NCBI RefSeq assembly: GCF_001070855.1
Contig: NZ_JVLH01000004.1
Coordinates: forward strand, 1 to 64,000
Direction of reading: 5' to 3'
Origin: Trueperella pyogenes
GTDB taxonomy: Bacteria; Actinomycetota; Actinomycetes; Actinomycetales; Actinomycetaceae
DNA: 64,000 nucleotides
Part shown: positions 26,619-36,443 of the stretch, in pieces
Numbering within the stretch: position 1 is the stretch's first letter
How the letters are laid out: the number at the start of each line of letters is the position of its first letter
Translations under genes and position numbers: made by a program
Notes under the pieces: model-generated
Seen by the model: only the letters and a program-made list of their open reading frames with translations
Database searches by the model: none
Told to the model about the DNA's origin: nothing

Positions 26619-27626
26619 ATGGCGCGTCCAACAATCCGTGATATTGCGCGAGAAGCAGGCGTCTCCCGCGCAGCCGTATCATTCGCCCTCAACGATCGTC
26701 CCGGCGTTTCGCCTACCACACGGGCAAGAATAATCGATATCGCGGCCAAGATGGGATGGCGCCCAAATGCGACAGCACGTGCACTTTCCTCCTCACGTTC
26801 CAACGCAATTGGCTTGGTCTTACAACGCCCGCGTGTCAATAATTCTTCAGAACGCTTCTTCTTCGAATTCATTACCGGTATCCAAGACGCTTTAGACAAC
26901 AGCGGCATTGATCTTCTCCTTCACCTTTCCCACTCAATGGAAGAAGAACTCAAGGCATACGAAAACTGGTGGGCCCAAGGACGCGTCGACGGAACGATTG
27001 TGGTTGACCCTCGTGATGACGATCCCCGTCCAGCAAAACTCAACGAATACGGGCTTCCGACCGTCGTTATTGGGCAAAAGTTTGATGAATGCGGCGCAGT
27101 TATTGGTGACGATGAACAGATGGTGCGCCTTCTTGCACTTCACTTGGCCGAGCAAGGGTGCCGACACATCGCATTCGTCTGCGGCTCTTCATCCTTCACA
27201 CACATCCAGCAACGCATTGCCACCCTGCACGATTTTGGTCAGGAGTGCGGAATCTCAATTACTATCGCGGCGAATAACGAGTTTTCCGAGGCCTCGGCCC
27301 TTCATGCGACACGAGCACTATTAGCTACAACCAACCTTCCTGACGGGATCATCTTTGCTAACGAAATCCTGACCTTAGGCGGCCTGCAGGCAATCACTCA
27401 CGCGGGACTGAAAACCGGTAAGGATATTAAGGTCTGCTCCTGCGAAGACTCCCCCATGTTAGGAATGTTCTCTCCCGCTGTAACTGCTATATCTCGAAAT
27501 CCCGCAACGCTTGGGTTTGCGGGTGCACAACTCCTTCTGGAGCAACTACACGGCGAAAGCCCACGCACAGTTTCCGATCAAGAACCCACGCTTATCGCTC
27601 GATCTTCAACTACGTCAACCCAATAA
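26619..27626 (+). CDS. LacI/GalR-family transcriptional regulator
   Basis: 335 residues. The N-terminal helix-turn-helix ARPTIRDIAREAGVSRAAVS (residues 2-21) and the hinge helix (RPNATARALSSSRSNAIGLV, about 52-71) are canonical. A periplasmic-binding-protein-like sugar domain follows (about 65-330). It diverges from the alpha-mannosidase operon across an 119-base gap with two AATCCGRTT motifs, so it most likely represses that operon and itself until a mannoside signal binds (inference). Confidence 0.93.
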   Translation: MARPTIRDIAREAGVSRAAVSFALNDRPGVSPTTRARIIDIAAKMGWRPNATARALSSSRSNAIGLVLQRPRVNNSSERFFFEFITGIQDALDNSGIDLLLHLSHSMEEELKAYENWWAQGRVDGTIVVDPRDDDPRPAKLNEYGLPTVVIGQKFDECGAVIGDDEQMVRLLALHLAEQGCRHIAFVCGSSSFTHIQQRIATLHDFGQECGISITIAANNEFSEASALHATRALLATTNLPDGIIFANEILTLGGLQAITHAGLKTGKDIKVCSCEDSPMLGMFSPAVTAISRNPATLGFAGAQLLLEQLHGESPRTVSDQEPTLIARSSTTSTQ

Positions 27627-27728
27627 GCTACTCATCCTCTAATTGGAGATGAGTGAAAACACATACGCCTGCCTTTGATGACAATAGGGATTTTAGTAAG
27701 CTTTCCCTTATCTAATTAAGGAAGGTAT

Positions 27729-29144
27729 ATGCCTCGTCATCGTATTGTCATCATTGGTTCCGGCTTTGCAGGATTGACTGCCGCACGTCGCCTCAAGCAT
27801 GCAAACGCCGACATCACCATTCTTGCCCGTACATCACACCATCTTTTCCAGCCTCTCCTCTACCAGGTTGCGACCGGAATTCTCTCTGAGGGTGATATCG
27901 CACCAACTACGCGCGAAATCTTACGCAAGCAGAAGAACGTGACCGTTCTGCAGGCGCTCGTCGAGGAGATCGACGTCGAGGCTCGCGTCGTCAAGTGGCG
28001 CAACCACAACAAGCATGAGCGCACCGAATATGACACGCTGATCGTGGCGGCGGGCGCGGGCCAGTCCTACTTCGGTAACGATCACTTCGCGGTGTTCGCG
28101 CCGGGCATGAAGACGATCGACGACGCCCTGGAGCTGCGCGCGCGTATTTTCGGCGCCTTCGAGCTGGCCGAGATCGAGACCGACCCGGCTGCGGTCGAGA
28201 AGCTCCTGACCTTCGTCGTCGTGGGCGCAGGCCCGACCGGCGTTGAGATGGCCGGACAGATCCGCGAGCTCGCCTCTCGCACTCTCAAGGGCGAGTTCCG
28301 CAACATCGACCCGACCAAGGCGCGCGTCATCCTGGTGGACGGCGCCGAGCATCCGCTCCCCCCGTTCGGCGAGGAGCTCGGTATTAAGACCGAAGAGGCC
28401 CTGGCCAAGCTCGGCGTCGAGATGAAGATGAACGCCTTCGTCACCGACGTGGACTCCGAGGGCGTGACACTGAAGTACAAGTCCGGCGAGGAAGAGCGGA
28501 TCGAGTCCGTGTGCAAGGTATGGGCCGCCGGCGTCGCCGCAAGCCCGCTGGGCCGCGCGCTGGGCGAGGCAACGGGTGCCGAGGTGGACCGCGCAGGGCG
28601 CGTCACCGTCGACAAGGATCTCACCCTGCCAGGCCACCCCGAGATCTTCGTGCTTGGTGACATGATGGCATTCCCGGGCGTGCCGGGCGTCGCTCAGGGC
28701 GCGATCCAGTCCGCGCGCTTCGCCGCCGACACGATCGCCGCCCGCCTGTCGGGCCGCGCACCCAAGGCCACCGAGTTCTCCTACTTCGACAAGGGCTCGA
28801 TGGCGACGATCGCGCGTTTTAAGGCCGTCGTGAAGATGGGTAACAAGAAGCTCACCGGCTTCGTCGCGTGGGTGGCCTGGTGTTTCCTGCACCTGCTCTA
28901 CATCGTCGGCTTCAAGTCGCAGGTGGGCACGCTGGTGAGCTGGTTCTTCAGCTTTCTGTCCGGCGCACGCCCCCAGCGTACGACCACAAACCAGCAATTG
29001 GTTGCGCGTCTAGCGATGGAGCAGCTGGGTAGCGGAGTTTCCGGCAAGCTTGTCGCCGGAGAAGACGTCGTTGAAGAGATCGTTCAGGCAGCTCAAGAAG
29101 AAGTTCACGAGGCCGAGGATTCGCAGCCAGATAACGCTGAGTAG
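27729..29144 (+). CDS. ndh: Type II NADH:quinone oxidoreductase, mosaic gene
   Basis: Single-subunit, non-proton-pumping NADH dehydrogenase of 471 residues bound to the membrane face. The FAD dinucleotide fold is RIVIIGSGFAGLTAARRLK (about 4-22), and the NADH-binding fold is VVVGAGPTGVEMAGQIREL (about 161-179). A second FAD contact is FVLGDMMAFPGVPGVAQGAIQ in two parts (about 310-330). Two hydrophobic stretches near 375-415 (FVAWVAWCFLHLLYIVGF, VSWFFSFLSG) anchor it. AAGGAAGG precedes the ATG. Codon use changes sharply inside the gene: the core, about 27945-28985, is very G/C-rich at third positions, while both ends look like the neighbours. Confidence 0.95.
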   Translation: MPRHRIVIIGSGFAGLTAARRLKHANADITILARTSHHLFQPLLYQVATGILSEGDIAPTTREILRKQKNVTVLQALVEEIDVEARVVKWRNHNKHERTEYDTLIVAAGAGQSYFGNDHFAVFAPGMKTIDDALELRARIFGAFELAEIETDPAAVEKLLTFVVVGAGPTGVEMAGQIRELASRTLKGEFRNIDPTKARVILVDGAEHPLPPFGEELGIKTEEALAKLGVEMKMNAFVTDVDSEGVTLKYKSGEEERIESVCKVWAAGVAASPLGRALGEATGAEVDRAGRVTVDKDLTLPGHPEIFVLGDMMAFPGVPGVAQGAIQSARFAADTIAARLSGRAPKATEFSYFDKGSMATIARFKAVVKMGNKKLTGFVAWVAWCFLHLLYIVGFKSQVGTLVSWFFSFLSGARPQRTTTNQQLVARLAMEQLGSGVSGKLVAGEDVVEEIVQAAQEEVHEAEDSQPDNAE

Positions 29145-29170
29145 ACGCCGCGTAGTTCTGCAAAAAGATT

Positions 29171-29199
29171 GGGGTCGGAAGCTTAAGGCTTCCGACCCC
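29171..29199. terminator. Bidirectional terminator between ndh and tRNA-Val
   Basis: Perfect 12-base stem (29171-29182 with 29188-29199) and 5-base loop. On the minus strand it is followed by AATCTTTTTG, a clear T run for the tRNA transcript; on the plus strand it is followed by AATTCTG after ndh. Confidence 0.85.
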
Positions 29200-29206
29200 A
29201 ATTCTG

Positions 29207-29280
29207 TGGGCCCTACCGGGCTCGAACCGATGACCTTCTGGGTGTAAACCAGATGCTCTAGCCAACTGAGCTAAAGGCCC
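29207..29280 (-). tRNA. tRNA-Val (anticodon TAC)
   Basis: 74-base cloverleaf on the minus strand. The acceptor 5' GGGCCTT pairs with the 3' AGGGCCC, discriminator A. The D-arm is AGCTCAGTTGGCTAGAGC, and the anticodon stem TCTGG/CCAGA has loop TTTACAC, giving anticodon TAC. The T-arm contains GGTTCGAGCC. CCA is not encoded. The anticodon reads valine codon GTA. Confidence 0.95.
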
Positions 29281-29422
29281 AAAGCACGTTCTGTAATGAA
29301 CGCACCAGTACAGCATAGAGTACAAGCAGCATTTACTTGGAATCAGACGCTGTGAGATGCATTGCGCACGCTACAAAAGAGCGAGCGCAACACCGTTACG
29401 CAAGAATAAATTGCGCGAAAGC

Positions 29423-29842
29423 TCAGTGCTTTCTCGAACGTGCGGTTAGACGGATTCCGGCCCATTCAGGAGCCAGCGCACTTGCCGAAGTCGCGTGGAG
29501 CCCGGCAGTATGAGCAGCCTCTTCAACATCAGAAACCGGGACAGTTCCGGGACGTCCGGGCTTGGGAATCAAGACCCAGATCAGGCCACCATCATCAAGG
29601 TTTGACATGGCATCGACCAACAGATCCGCCAGATCTTCCTCTTCGGCATCATCCGCGCGCCACCAAACGATCGCTCCATCGACGACATCTTCGTAGTCGG
29701 GATCGACAAGCTGATTACCGCTCTCTTCTTCAGCAAGTTGGCGCAGCGCTTGATCCGCATCATCGTCAACGTAGAACTCTTGAATAATCTGGCCCTTCGT
29801 GAACCCTAGCTTGACACTCACCGGAGTTCCCCTTCGAGCCAC
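29423..29842 (-). CDS. DUF3052 family protein
   Basis: 139 residues, acidic, cytosolic, starting at GTG 29840-29842. It matches the actinobacterial DUF3052 family (KLGFTKGQIIQEFYVDDDAD; GAIVWWRADDAEEEDLADLLVDA split; LIWVLIPKPGRPG). The family is regularly found divergent from aceE, as here, but has no established function. About 258 bases separate it from aceE. Confidence 0.9.
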   Translation of the reverse strand: MARRGTPVSVKLGFTKGQIIQEFYVDDDADQALRQLAEEESGNQLVDPDYEDVVDGAIVWWRADDAEEEDLADLLVDAMSNLDDGGLIWVLIPKPGRPGTVPVSDVEEAAHTAGLHATSASALAPEWAGIRLTARSRKH

Positions 29843-29949
29843 GACACAGACAGTGTTACATCGCTTTTCACGGCTTCAATCGTAATGCACGCAGCGCAAT
29901 TATTTTTTGTTTCTCTCGATTCCTGTGATTTTCTCAGCAAAGCACCATC

Positions 29950-29964
29950 TTTGTCCTTGACAAA
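29950..29964. promoter_or_regulatory. Palindrome in the DUF3052-aceE divergent gap
   Basis: TTTGTC-CTT-GACAAA, a perfect 6-base inverted repeat with a 3-base centre. It includes a TTGACA -35-like hexamer at 29957-29962 on the plus strand. It could be an operator or a promoter element of aceE, which begins at 30101. Nothing else is evident in the 258-base gap. Confidence 0.35.
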
Positions 29965-30100
29965 TGAGGCGTGAATCATGGGTCTGAAGTCCCATTTTCA
30001 CTCGCATTTTCCACGCGCAGGTACCAAAATAGACCTGTAAGCACGAGGGCGTGCCCCACCAGGCGCTTCCGCTAAGTTAATCAGAGGAGTTCGAGATCCA

Positions 30101-32833
<2,733 letters not shown>

Positions 32834-32875
32834 ACACTCCTAAGCCTGCGTAACAACAAGCGCAGGCAAAGTGCT

Positions 32876-32906
32876 GGGTGGTGAGGTTCTCGAAACCTCA
32901 CCACCC
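32876..32906 (+). terminator. aceE terminator
   Basis: Hairpin after the aceE stop formed by GGTGGTGAGGTT and AACCTCACCACC with a CTCGA loop, followed by ACTTTTCG. It separates aceE from the accessory cluster that starts at 33051. Confidence 0.75.
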
Positions 32907-33050
32907 ACTTTTCGTTCTGCTATCAAAACAACACAGATTAATAGCAAGAGTCTGAAAGTTGAAACTGCTTGTGCTCTTTCAGTCTCTGGCGTAGTGTCTG
33001 TTGTACAAGCAGCGATGCAACGTGTCAGTGGCGATGTGGAGGTAAGTAGA

Positions 33051-34661
33051 GTGTTACCTGAATCTGCAGTAATTACCCCCCCTCAGCAACACTGTGTCGG
33101 AACTCCCCAATCAAGCTACAACGGGATTGAAACAATCTCATGGGATTTCACAACAAATGTTGATGCAATGTTTGCTGCCGACACCCTATTCCAAACTTTG
33201 ATTGATAACCTTACCAATGCAGCGAACCACGCTTATGCCGCTAGACGTATCATGGAAGGTCAGGCAGCAGCGTGCGTTCCACTGGCGCGAGGAGATTTAA
33301 GCCGTATCGAAAACTCGGCATTAGACATCGCAACACTCGTTAAGACCTTGCGGAGCACACTATCTACCTATGCGTGGAGTATGAAAAAAATCCGTGACGA
33401 CTTCCGATCGATAACCGCTGACGCACAAAAGGCATCTCTAGCCGTCAGTACATGTGGAGAAAGCGCGTTTATTCATCTAGAGGATTCCCAGCGTGCATCT
33501 CTACAGTCTTTGTTCGATTCTTTAGCTCAGCGATGCTCATGGGCAAAAACTGCAATGGAGCGAGCAAACTATGAATTTAGTGCTGACCTTGCCAAAATCG
33601 ACACAAGCTTCATTGAACAATTACTCTTGGATCTGGTTAAACGTTTTAAAGATAAGTTCATCCCCCCAACGGGACATAACGCAGCCTTCAACATGCCAAA
33701 GTATCTTCAAGGCTTACTCTCCGAGGGCGCAAAGACTGTACATGGCATCTATTTGTACGCTGAACACGCTTCCTTCTCACCCGGTGAGCAGTTTAAAAAC
33801 TCGCCAAAATTAAAACGCTTTCTTGCACGCGGAAAATTTGAGAATTGGAAGCCGCAACGTGGTAAACACGCAAAAATCACCATCGAAACTCCACTTGAAC
33901 CCCTGCCTCGCTCTGGAGCTACAGGCACAGCAGAAGCAGCCGTGACCACTAGTACACTCCCAAAGTCTGTCACTCTTATCGAAAAAGGGGGCAAGATCGG
34001 AGGTGGTGCAATCGCGATCCTTGGCGGCGGAATTACTGCTTACGAGTCCTATCAATCCGATACCTACCACCATCCCGGAATGGGCGAAGGGACAAAAATC
34101 GCGCGTGCCGGCATCAAAGGTGCGTTAAGTGCTGGTGGCGGCTGGGGCGGCGCAGTGCTAGGCGCAAAAGTTGGGGCTGCAGTCGGAGCCTCGCTAGGTC
34201 CTCTCGGAATTGTTGCAGGAAGTATAGTTGGTGGTCTTCTAGGCGGGTGGCTAGGAGGCAACATAGGCAACGGTAGCGCAACATTTTTCAACAGTCACGC
34301 GCGTCCTCTTAGGGAAAATTATGGATTCAAGCATTCTTTTTACTGCTTTAGGTTTTCCTTTTGGCTGTTTGGGACTGTACGTCTGGTACATCGAGACATA
34401 TACGGACACCCCATTGGCCCAGTTTTGGCGGGCATACAGCAAGGAGAATGTACCACGGCGCGTCAACGAAATTGCCATTCCGTTGTGGATGCTTTGCATG
34501 ATCTCAGGTTCTCTCTTGCTGTTTTCTATAAAGATCGCTCTGCCACAGCCCATCCAATCGGTTTTTGCTGGAAGTATTCCTTTCTTCCTCATGCTCAGCA
34601 TCGTCTTTTTATTGCCGATTCCAATTCCACACCTAGTGGACCAACAATGGCAGTGGCATAA
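33051..34661 (+). CDS. Long helical protein with glycine-zipper region; candidate type VII effector
   Basis: I do not recognise a named family. The start GTG 33051 has a perfect GGAGG eight bases upstream; a longer frame from 32871 begins before the aceE terminator. Residues about 1-250 are predicted mostly helical without a signal peptide, like LXG/WXG-type N-termini. About 313-328 (GGKIGGGAIAILGGG) and 361-408 are glycine-rich; GAVLGAKVGAAVGASLG is a strict GxxxG zipper, as in membrane-permeabilising toxins such as TelE. The frame runs 341 bases into the next gene, where it loses sense. With a one-base shift at the T5 run 34284-34288 it would end at TAG 34310-34312, just before the next ATG. 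The natural protein is therefore probably about 420 residues. Confidence 0.6.
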   Translation: MLPESAVITPPQQHCVGTPQSSYNGIETISWDFTTNVDAMFAADTLFQTLIDNLTNAANHAYAARRIMEGQAAACVPLARGDLSRIENSALDIATLVKTLRSTLSTYAWSMKKIRDDFRSITADAQKASLAVSTCGESAFIHLEDSQRASLQSLFDSLAQRCSWAKTAMERANYEFSADLAKIDTSFIEQLLLDLVKRFKDKFIPPTGHNAAFNMPKYLQGLLSEGAKTVHGIYLYAEHASFSPGEQFKNSPKLKRFLARGKFENWKPQRGKHAKITIETPLEPLPRSGATGTAEAAVTTSTLPKSVTLIEKGGKIGGGAIAILGGGITAYESYQSDTYHHPGMGEGTKIARAGIKGALSAGGGWGGAVLGAKVGAAVGASLGPLGIVAGSIVGGLLGGWLGGNIGNGSATFFNSHARPLRENYGFKHSFYCFRFSFWLFGTVRLVHRDIYGHPIGPVLAGIQQGECTTARQRNCHSVVDALHDLRFSLAVFYKDRSATAHPIGFCWKYSFLPHAQHRLFIADSNSTPSGPTMAVA

Positions 34662-35226
34662 ACGCCACGGCTTTATTGACGAAAACGGAAAGATCATCCC
34701 CCCGACCCCTCACCAAACCATTTATTGCTCGTACACCCTTGGAGGTGAAACCGTGACCATCCAAACAAGCATGGAACTACCCGAGACATGGCGAGCACTC
34801 GATCTCAATAACCCCAATTCCCCCCTCATCCCTCATCTCCCCCATACATCGACGACACTCAACAACCTCAAAAACTCACTCTTCATCGCTGTCAGCATCC
34901 CCGAAAGAACCACAGGGTTCCGACCTAACCTCATCATCACAATGGATCCGACCGGCCAAAATCCCATTCCCCTGGAAGACGCAATCCCAGGATGGCTAAC
35001 AATCGAAGAAGTTCCATTCCCCATCCACAGTCCAGACGCAACCATGTCAAGCGGAATCTACATAGATGACCAGCAGTCCTACACCGCTATCCAATGGACG
35101 TGGACACAAAGAATTGCAGAACATAATATCCGCATTTATGCCACAGCGACATCTACAACAACCCACATCAACCACATCGCCGACGACCTACCAGACATGA
35201 TCAGTAGCCTAGAAATCACACAATGA
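34321..35226 (+). CDS. Membrane protein with LpqN-like soluble domain; candidate immunity or partner protein
   Basis: 301 residues. Three hydrophobic segments lie at about 5-25 (ILFTALGFPFGCLGLYVW), 52-75 (IPLWMLCMISGSLLLFSI) and 83-108 (FFLMLSIVFLLPIPIPHL). A soluble domain of about 190 residues follows, with FRPNLIITMDP and a final beta-strand/helix pattern (IRIYATATSTTTHINHIADD) reminiscent of LpqN/DUF1795 proteins; that likeness is by eye only. AGGGAAA precedes the ATG. The next gene overlaps its stop (ATGA). Being membrane-bound and directly after the glycine-zipper gene, it could confer immunity, but this is inference. Confidence 0.6.
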   Translation: MDSSILFTALGFPFGCLGLYVWYIETYTDTPLAQFWRAYSKENVPRRVNEIAIPLWMLCMISGSLLLFSIKIALPQPIQSVFAGSIPFFLMLSIVFLLPIPIPHLVDQQWQWHKRHGFIDENGKIIPPTPHQTIYCSYTLGGETVTIQTSMELPETWRALDLNNPNSPLIPHLPHTSTTLNNLKNSLFIAVSIPERTTGFRPNLIITMDPTGQNPIPLEDAIPGWLTIEEVPFPIHSPDATMSSGIYIDDQQSYTAIQWTWTQRIAEHNIRIYATATSTTTHINHIADDLPDMISSLEITQ

Positions 35227-36038
35227 ACACCAATACACCAAATCCCAATCGCCCCGCGATCGTCATCCCCACAACCTTCGCTCCCTCTTTCATCAGTGTG
35301 GCCATCAACCCCCATAATGGTTTTGAAGAATGGAAACACGTGGAAACACGCGCCGGGCGCCACTTATCGGAAGTATCGACGGGAAGCTCCCTAACACCCA
35401 CTGCGCAGGCGCTGCTCGCGCCAATTGCCGCATGCACCGGACCAATTACCGTCTATTCGTGCTCCCCCGCATATACAACCGATGCCACACGCAAGTTATG
35501 TGTATTCCAAGCAAAGGACCACTCGACAGTCCTTCGTAGCGTTGGCGACACAACTCACGTATATCTCGTTGATACCGAGGAAGTTCCTCATGTGGTCCTA
35601 GCAAATAGCCCTTTACACACCCGCGAAGGGGACAATGACGCTCCGCACTATATTTTCGATGAAGCAATTCGCGCAATGAGTCACGCAAATTTCGAGCAAG
35701 TACAAAGGCTCCTTGCTGATTCCATCACTCAAGATAAGTACCGCAATTTCGCGTCATATATACAAAACGGGCTCTGGGAATACGCAGCGTGGACACGATG
35801 GAGGCGAACAGCCACGACCTATGCTCCTACTTCAAGCGTTACTACACTCTCCACGCCAGCGTCAAGTTATCGCTTTGAAACACCTTTAGTTCCTGAGAGC
35901 TATCTATCCGCTACTACCTCATTACCATCAAAGGCAAAGAACAGACCGTACGCTCCCCTAGAGGCGTGCTACGAAACACTGCTCTGGTGCGAACTGGCGG
36001 CCTACTTTAACTTCACGCCACACACGCTTAAATACTAG
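35223..36038 (+). CDS. Unknown protein of the accessory cluster
   Basis: 271 residues, soluble, no signal peptide, family not recognised. Thr/Ser/Pro-rich at the start (NTNTPNPNRPAIVIPTTFAP) and around 195-235, with a mixed strand/helix middle (GPITVYSC, THVYLVDTEEVPHVVL, FDEAIRAMSHANFEQVQRLL). The start overlaps the previous stop (ATGA), so it is coupled. Its size and alpha/beta pattern would fit an EspG-like chaperone for small helical secreted proteins, but no motif proves this. Confidence 0.55.
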   Translation: MNTNTPNPNRPAIVIPTTFAPSFISVAINPHNGFEEWKHVETRAGRHLSEVSTGSSLTPTAQALLAPIAACTGPITVYSCSPAYTTDATRKLCVFQAKDHSTVLRSVGDTTHVYLVDTEEVPHVVLANSPLHTREGDNDAPHYIFDEAIRAMSHANFEQVQRLLADSITQDKYRNFASYIQNGLWEYAAWTRWRRTATTYAPTSSVTTLSTPASSYRFETPLVPESYLSATTSLPSKAKNRPYAPLEACYETLLWCELAAYFNFTPHTLKY

Positions 36039-36048
36039 GAGCCGTTAA

Positions 36049-36348
36049 ATGTATGACTTCATCGAATGGAACCCTGAACAGGTAGCCGAGTGCGCAAAAA
36101 AGTGTGATGCTGCAGGTGAGATCTTCTCAAAAAGCAAGCTCACCTCAATTTCTACCGGCGCTCAACACCAAGAAGATCTTGACGAACTTATTCAAGATAT
36201 TAACGGGCTTATCGCGGGGCTCACACTTGCATGCGCTGGAGTCTCACAAGCAACAACAGCGGTCAATCAAGCCTTCCAGGAAACAGAAGAACAGAACCGC
36301 CATGCGTTAGAAACAGATAAGATTTACGGTCACAACAAAGGCAAGTAA
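36049..36348 (+). CDS. WXG100/EspC-like small helical protein
   Basis: 99 residues, no signal peptide, predicted as two long helices: about 8-25 (PEQVAECAKKCDAAGEIF) and 40-85 (EDLDELIQDINGLIAGLTLA and onward). This size and pattern fits the ESAT-6/WXG100/EspC group of type VII secretion substrates. No WxG turn and no YxxxD/E export tail are visible, so the family call is tentative. AGGAG lies eight bases before the ATG. Last gene of the cluster. No EccC, EccB/D or mycosin gene is in the window. Confidence 0.6.
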   Translation: MYDFIEWNPEQVAECAKKCDAAGEIFSKSKLTSISTGAQHQEDLDELIQDINGLIAGLTLACAGVSQATTAVNQAFQETEEQNRHALETDKIYGHNKGK

Positions 36349-36394
36349 TACCGAAATCCCGACATACAAGCATCACCCATCAACGCATTAAAAG

Positions 36395-36431
36395 ACGGGT
36401 GTCGGGCAGCTTGCACCGGCCCGACACCCGT
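36395..36431 (-). terminator. aspA terminator
   Basis: Perfect 13-base stem, 36395-36407 with 36419-36431. On the minus strand it is followed by CTTTTAATGC, giving a T run after aspA. It also closes the convergent plus-strand accessory cluster. Confidence 0.85.
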
Positions 36432-36443
36432 TAAGTAAAGAAA

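Noticed and set aside
27921-28997. 358-codon minus-strand frame inside ndh
   Set aside because: It coincides with the high-GC core of ndh, where stop codons are rare in all frames; low-complexity His/Arg/Leu-rich translation with no motif.
32871-33050. Upstream extension of the glycine-zipper frame
   Set aside because: It runs through the aceE terminator; GTG 33051 has a well-spaced GGAGG.
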